DNA of 64,000 bases from Nymphaea colorata. Lineage: Eukaryota; Streptophyta; Magnoliopsida; Nymphaeales; Nymphaeaceae. Below the pieces are notes generated by a model, which worked only from the letters and a program-made list of their open reading frames with translations, had not been told where the DNA came from and searched no databases. Shown here piece by piece: positions 63,641-64,000 of this stretch (positions are counted from its first letter, which is position 1; each line of letters opens with the position of its first letter). The stretch is taken from assembly GCF_008831285.2 (NCBI RefSeq), contig NC_045138.2:17827934-17891933 (forward strand), in the 5' to 3' direction. Both the position numbers and the translations under genes were made by a program.

Positions 63641-64000
63641 AAGGTACTACTTTAATCAACTCTCTCTCTCTCTCTCTCCTCTCTCTGAGGTCTGTGGTCC
63701 TCTCTTCCCTGACCTCTCCTGAAACAACATCCCAACCAGCAGAGAAAGTAAATATGATGTGCAGCTGCTATGGCCATTAAAGACCACATATGTGTTGTCT
63801 TAAAGGCTTTCATGGATGAAATCATTAGGGTTGAATGCCTCATCACATGCGGTCACATGCAACCCATGCATGTCATAGAGTCAGCATAAATTTTTGTCTT
63901 ATTTACTTGATTTTCTTTTGTCGGTGTGGAAGATTTAATTTCCCTGTACTTTTCTTCCACCGGTCGATTACGATTTTGAAATGTCGAACAAGTTGGTCTG

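Larger units (their letters stand above)
57400..64000. other. right-hand spacer
   Basis: No supported coding exon. It contains the MIR167 promoter, compound microsatellites at 57823-57882 and 58667-58741, (TA)n at about 59186-59212, 59409-59424 and 63369-63389, CACTA-like subterminal repeats at 60105-60345, a dispersed repeat at 61801-61988 and a telomere-like tract at 63604-63640. The ~80-120-codon frames present have no recognisable domains. Confidence 0.5.

Overview
This is a piece of a flowering-plant nuclear genome. The evidence is intron-rich genes with plant-type splice sites, a plastid-targeted ATP sulfurylase, a DYW-class pentatricopeptide repeat (PPR) protein, a plant ARGONAUTE10 and two MIR167 hairpins. 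The spacer is AT-rich and full of (TA)n, (GA)n and compound microsatellites and short inverted-repeat transposons. I could not fix the species.

Layout. 1-6.6 kb: spacer with a possible gene 5' end at the left edge (minus strand), a 'GGATCGGATAT'-type inverted-repeat element and a Tourist-like MITE. 6.6-11.0 kb: five-exon plastid ATP sulfurylase gene (475 aa) with a miR395-type target site in exon 1 and a hAT-like MITE in intron 1. 11-15 kb: spacer. 15.1-16.7 kb: intronless DYW-type PPR gene (530 aa). 16.7-24.5 kb: spacer. 24.55-31.9 kb: AGO10 (PINHEAD/ZWILLE) gene, with a TATA box, a duplicated CT-rich leader and 22 coding exons encoding 968 aa. 32-37 kb: spacer with a second hAT-like MITE. 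37.2-37.7 kb: a short fragment of an unrecognised gene on the minus strand with intact splice sites. 42.3 and 57.3 kb: two MIR167 hairpins, both on the minus strand, each with a TATA-like box about 200 bp upstream. The remaining sequence to 64 kb is repeat-rich spacer, including a third hAT-like MITE, CACTA-like subterminal repeats, long TA/GA microsatellites and a short telomere-like tract near the right end.

The complete genes are mostly housekeeping or organelle functions (sulfate assimilation, organelle RNA editing) or small-RNA biology. ATP sulfurylase appears to be a small-RNA target (miR395), AGO10 is a small-RNA effector, and two loci make an auxin-pathway microRNA (miR167, whose known targets are ARF6/ARF8). 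I see no operon-like or cluster logic linking them. All exon boundaries were deduced by eye from GT/AG sites, frame and family similarity.
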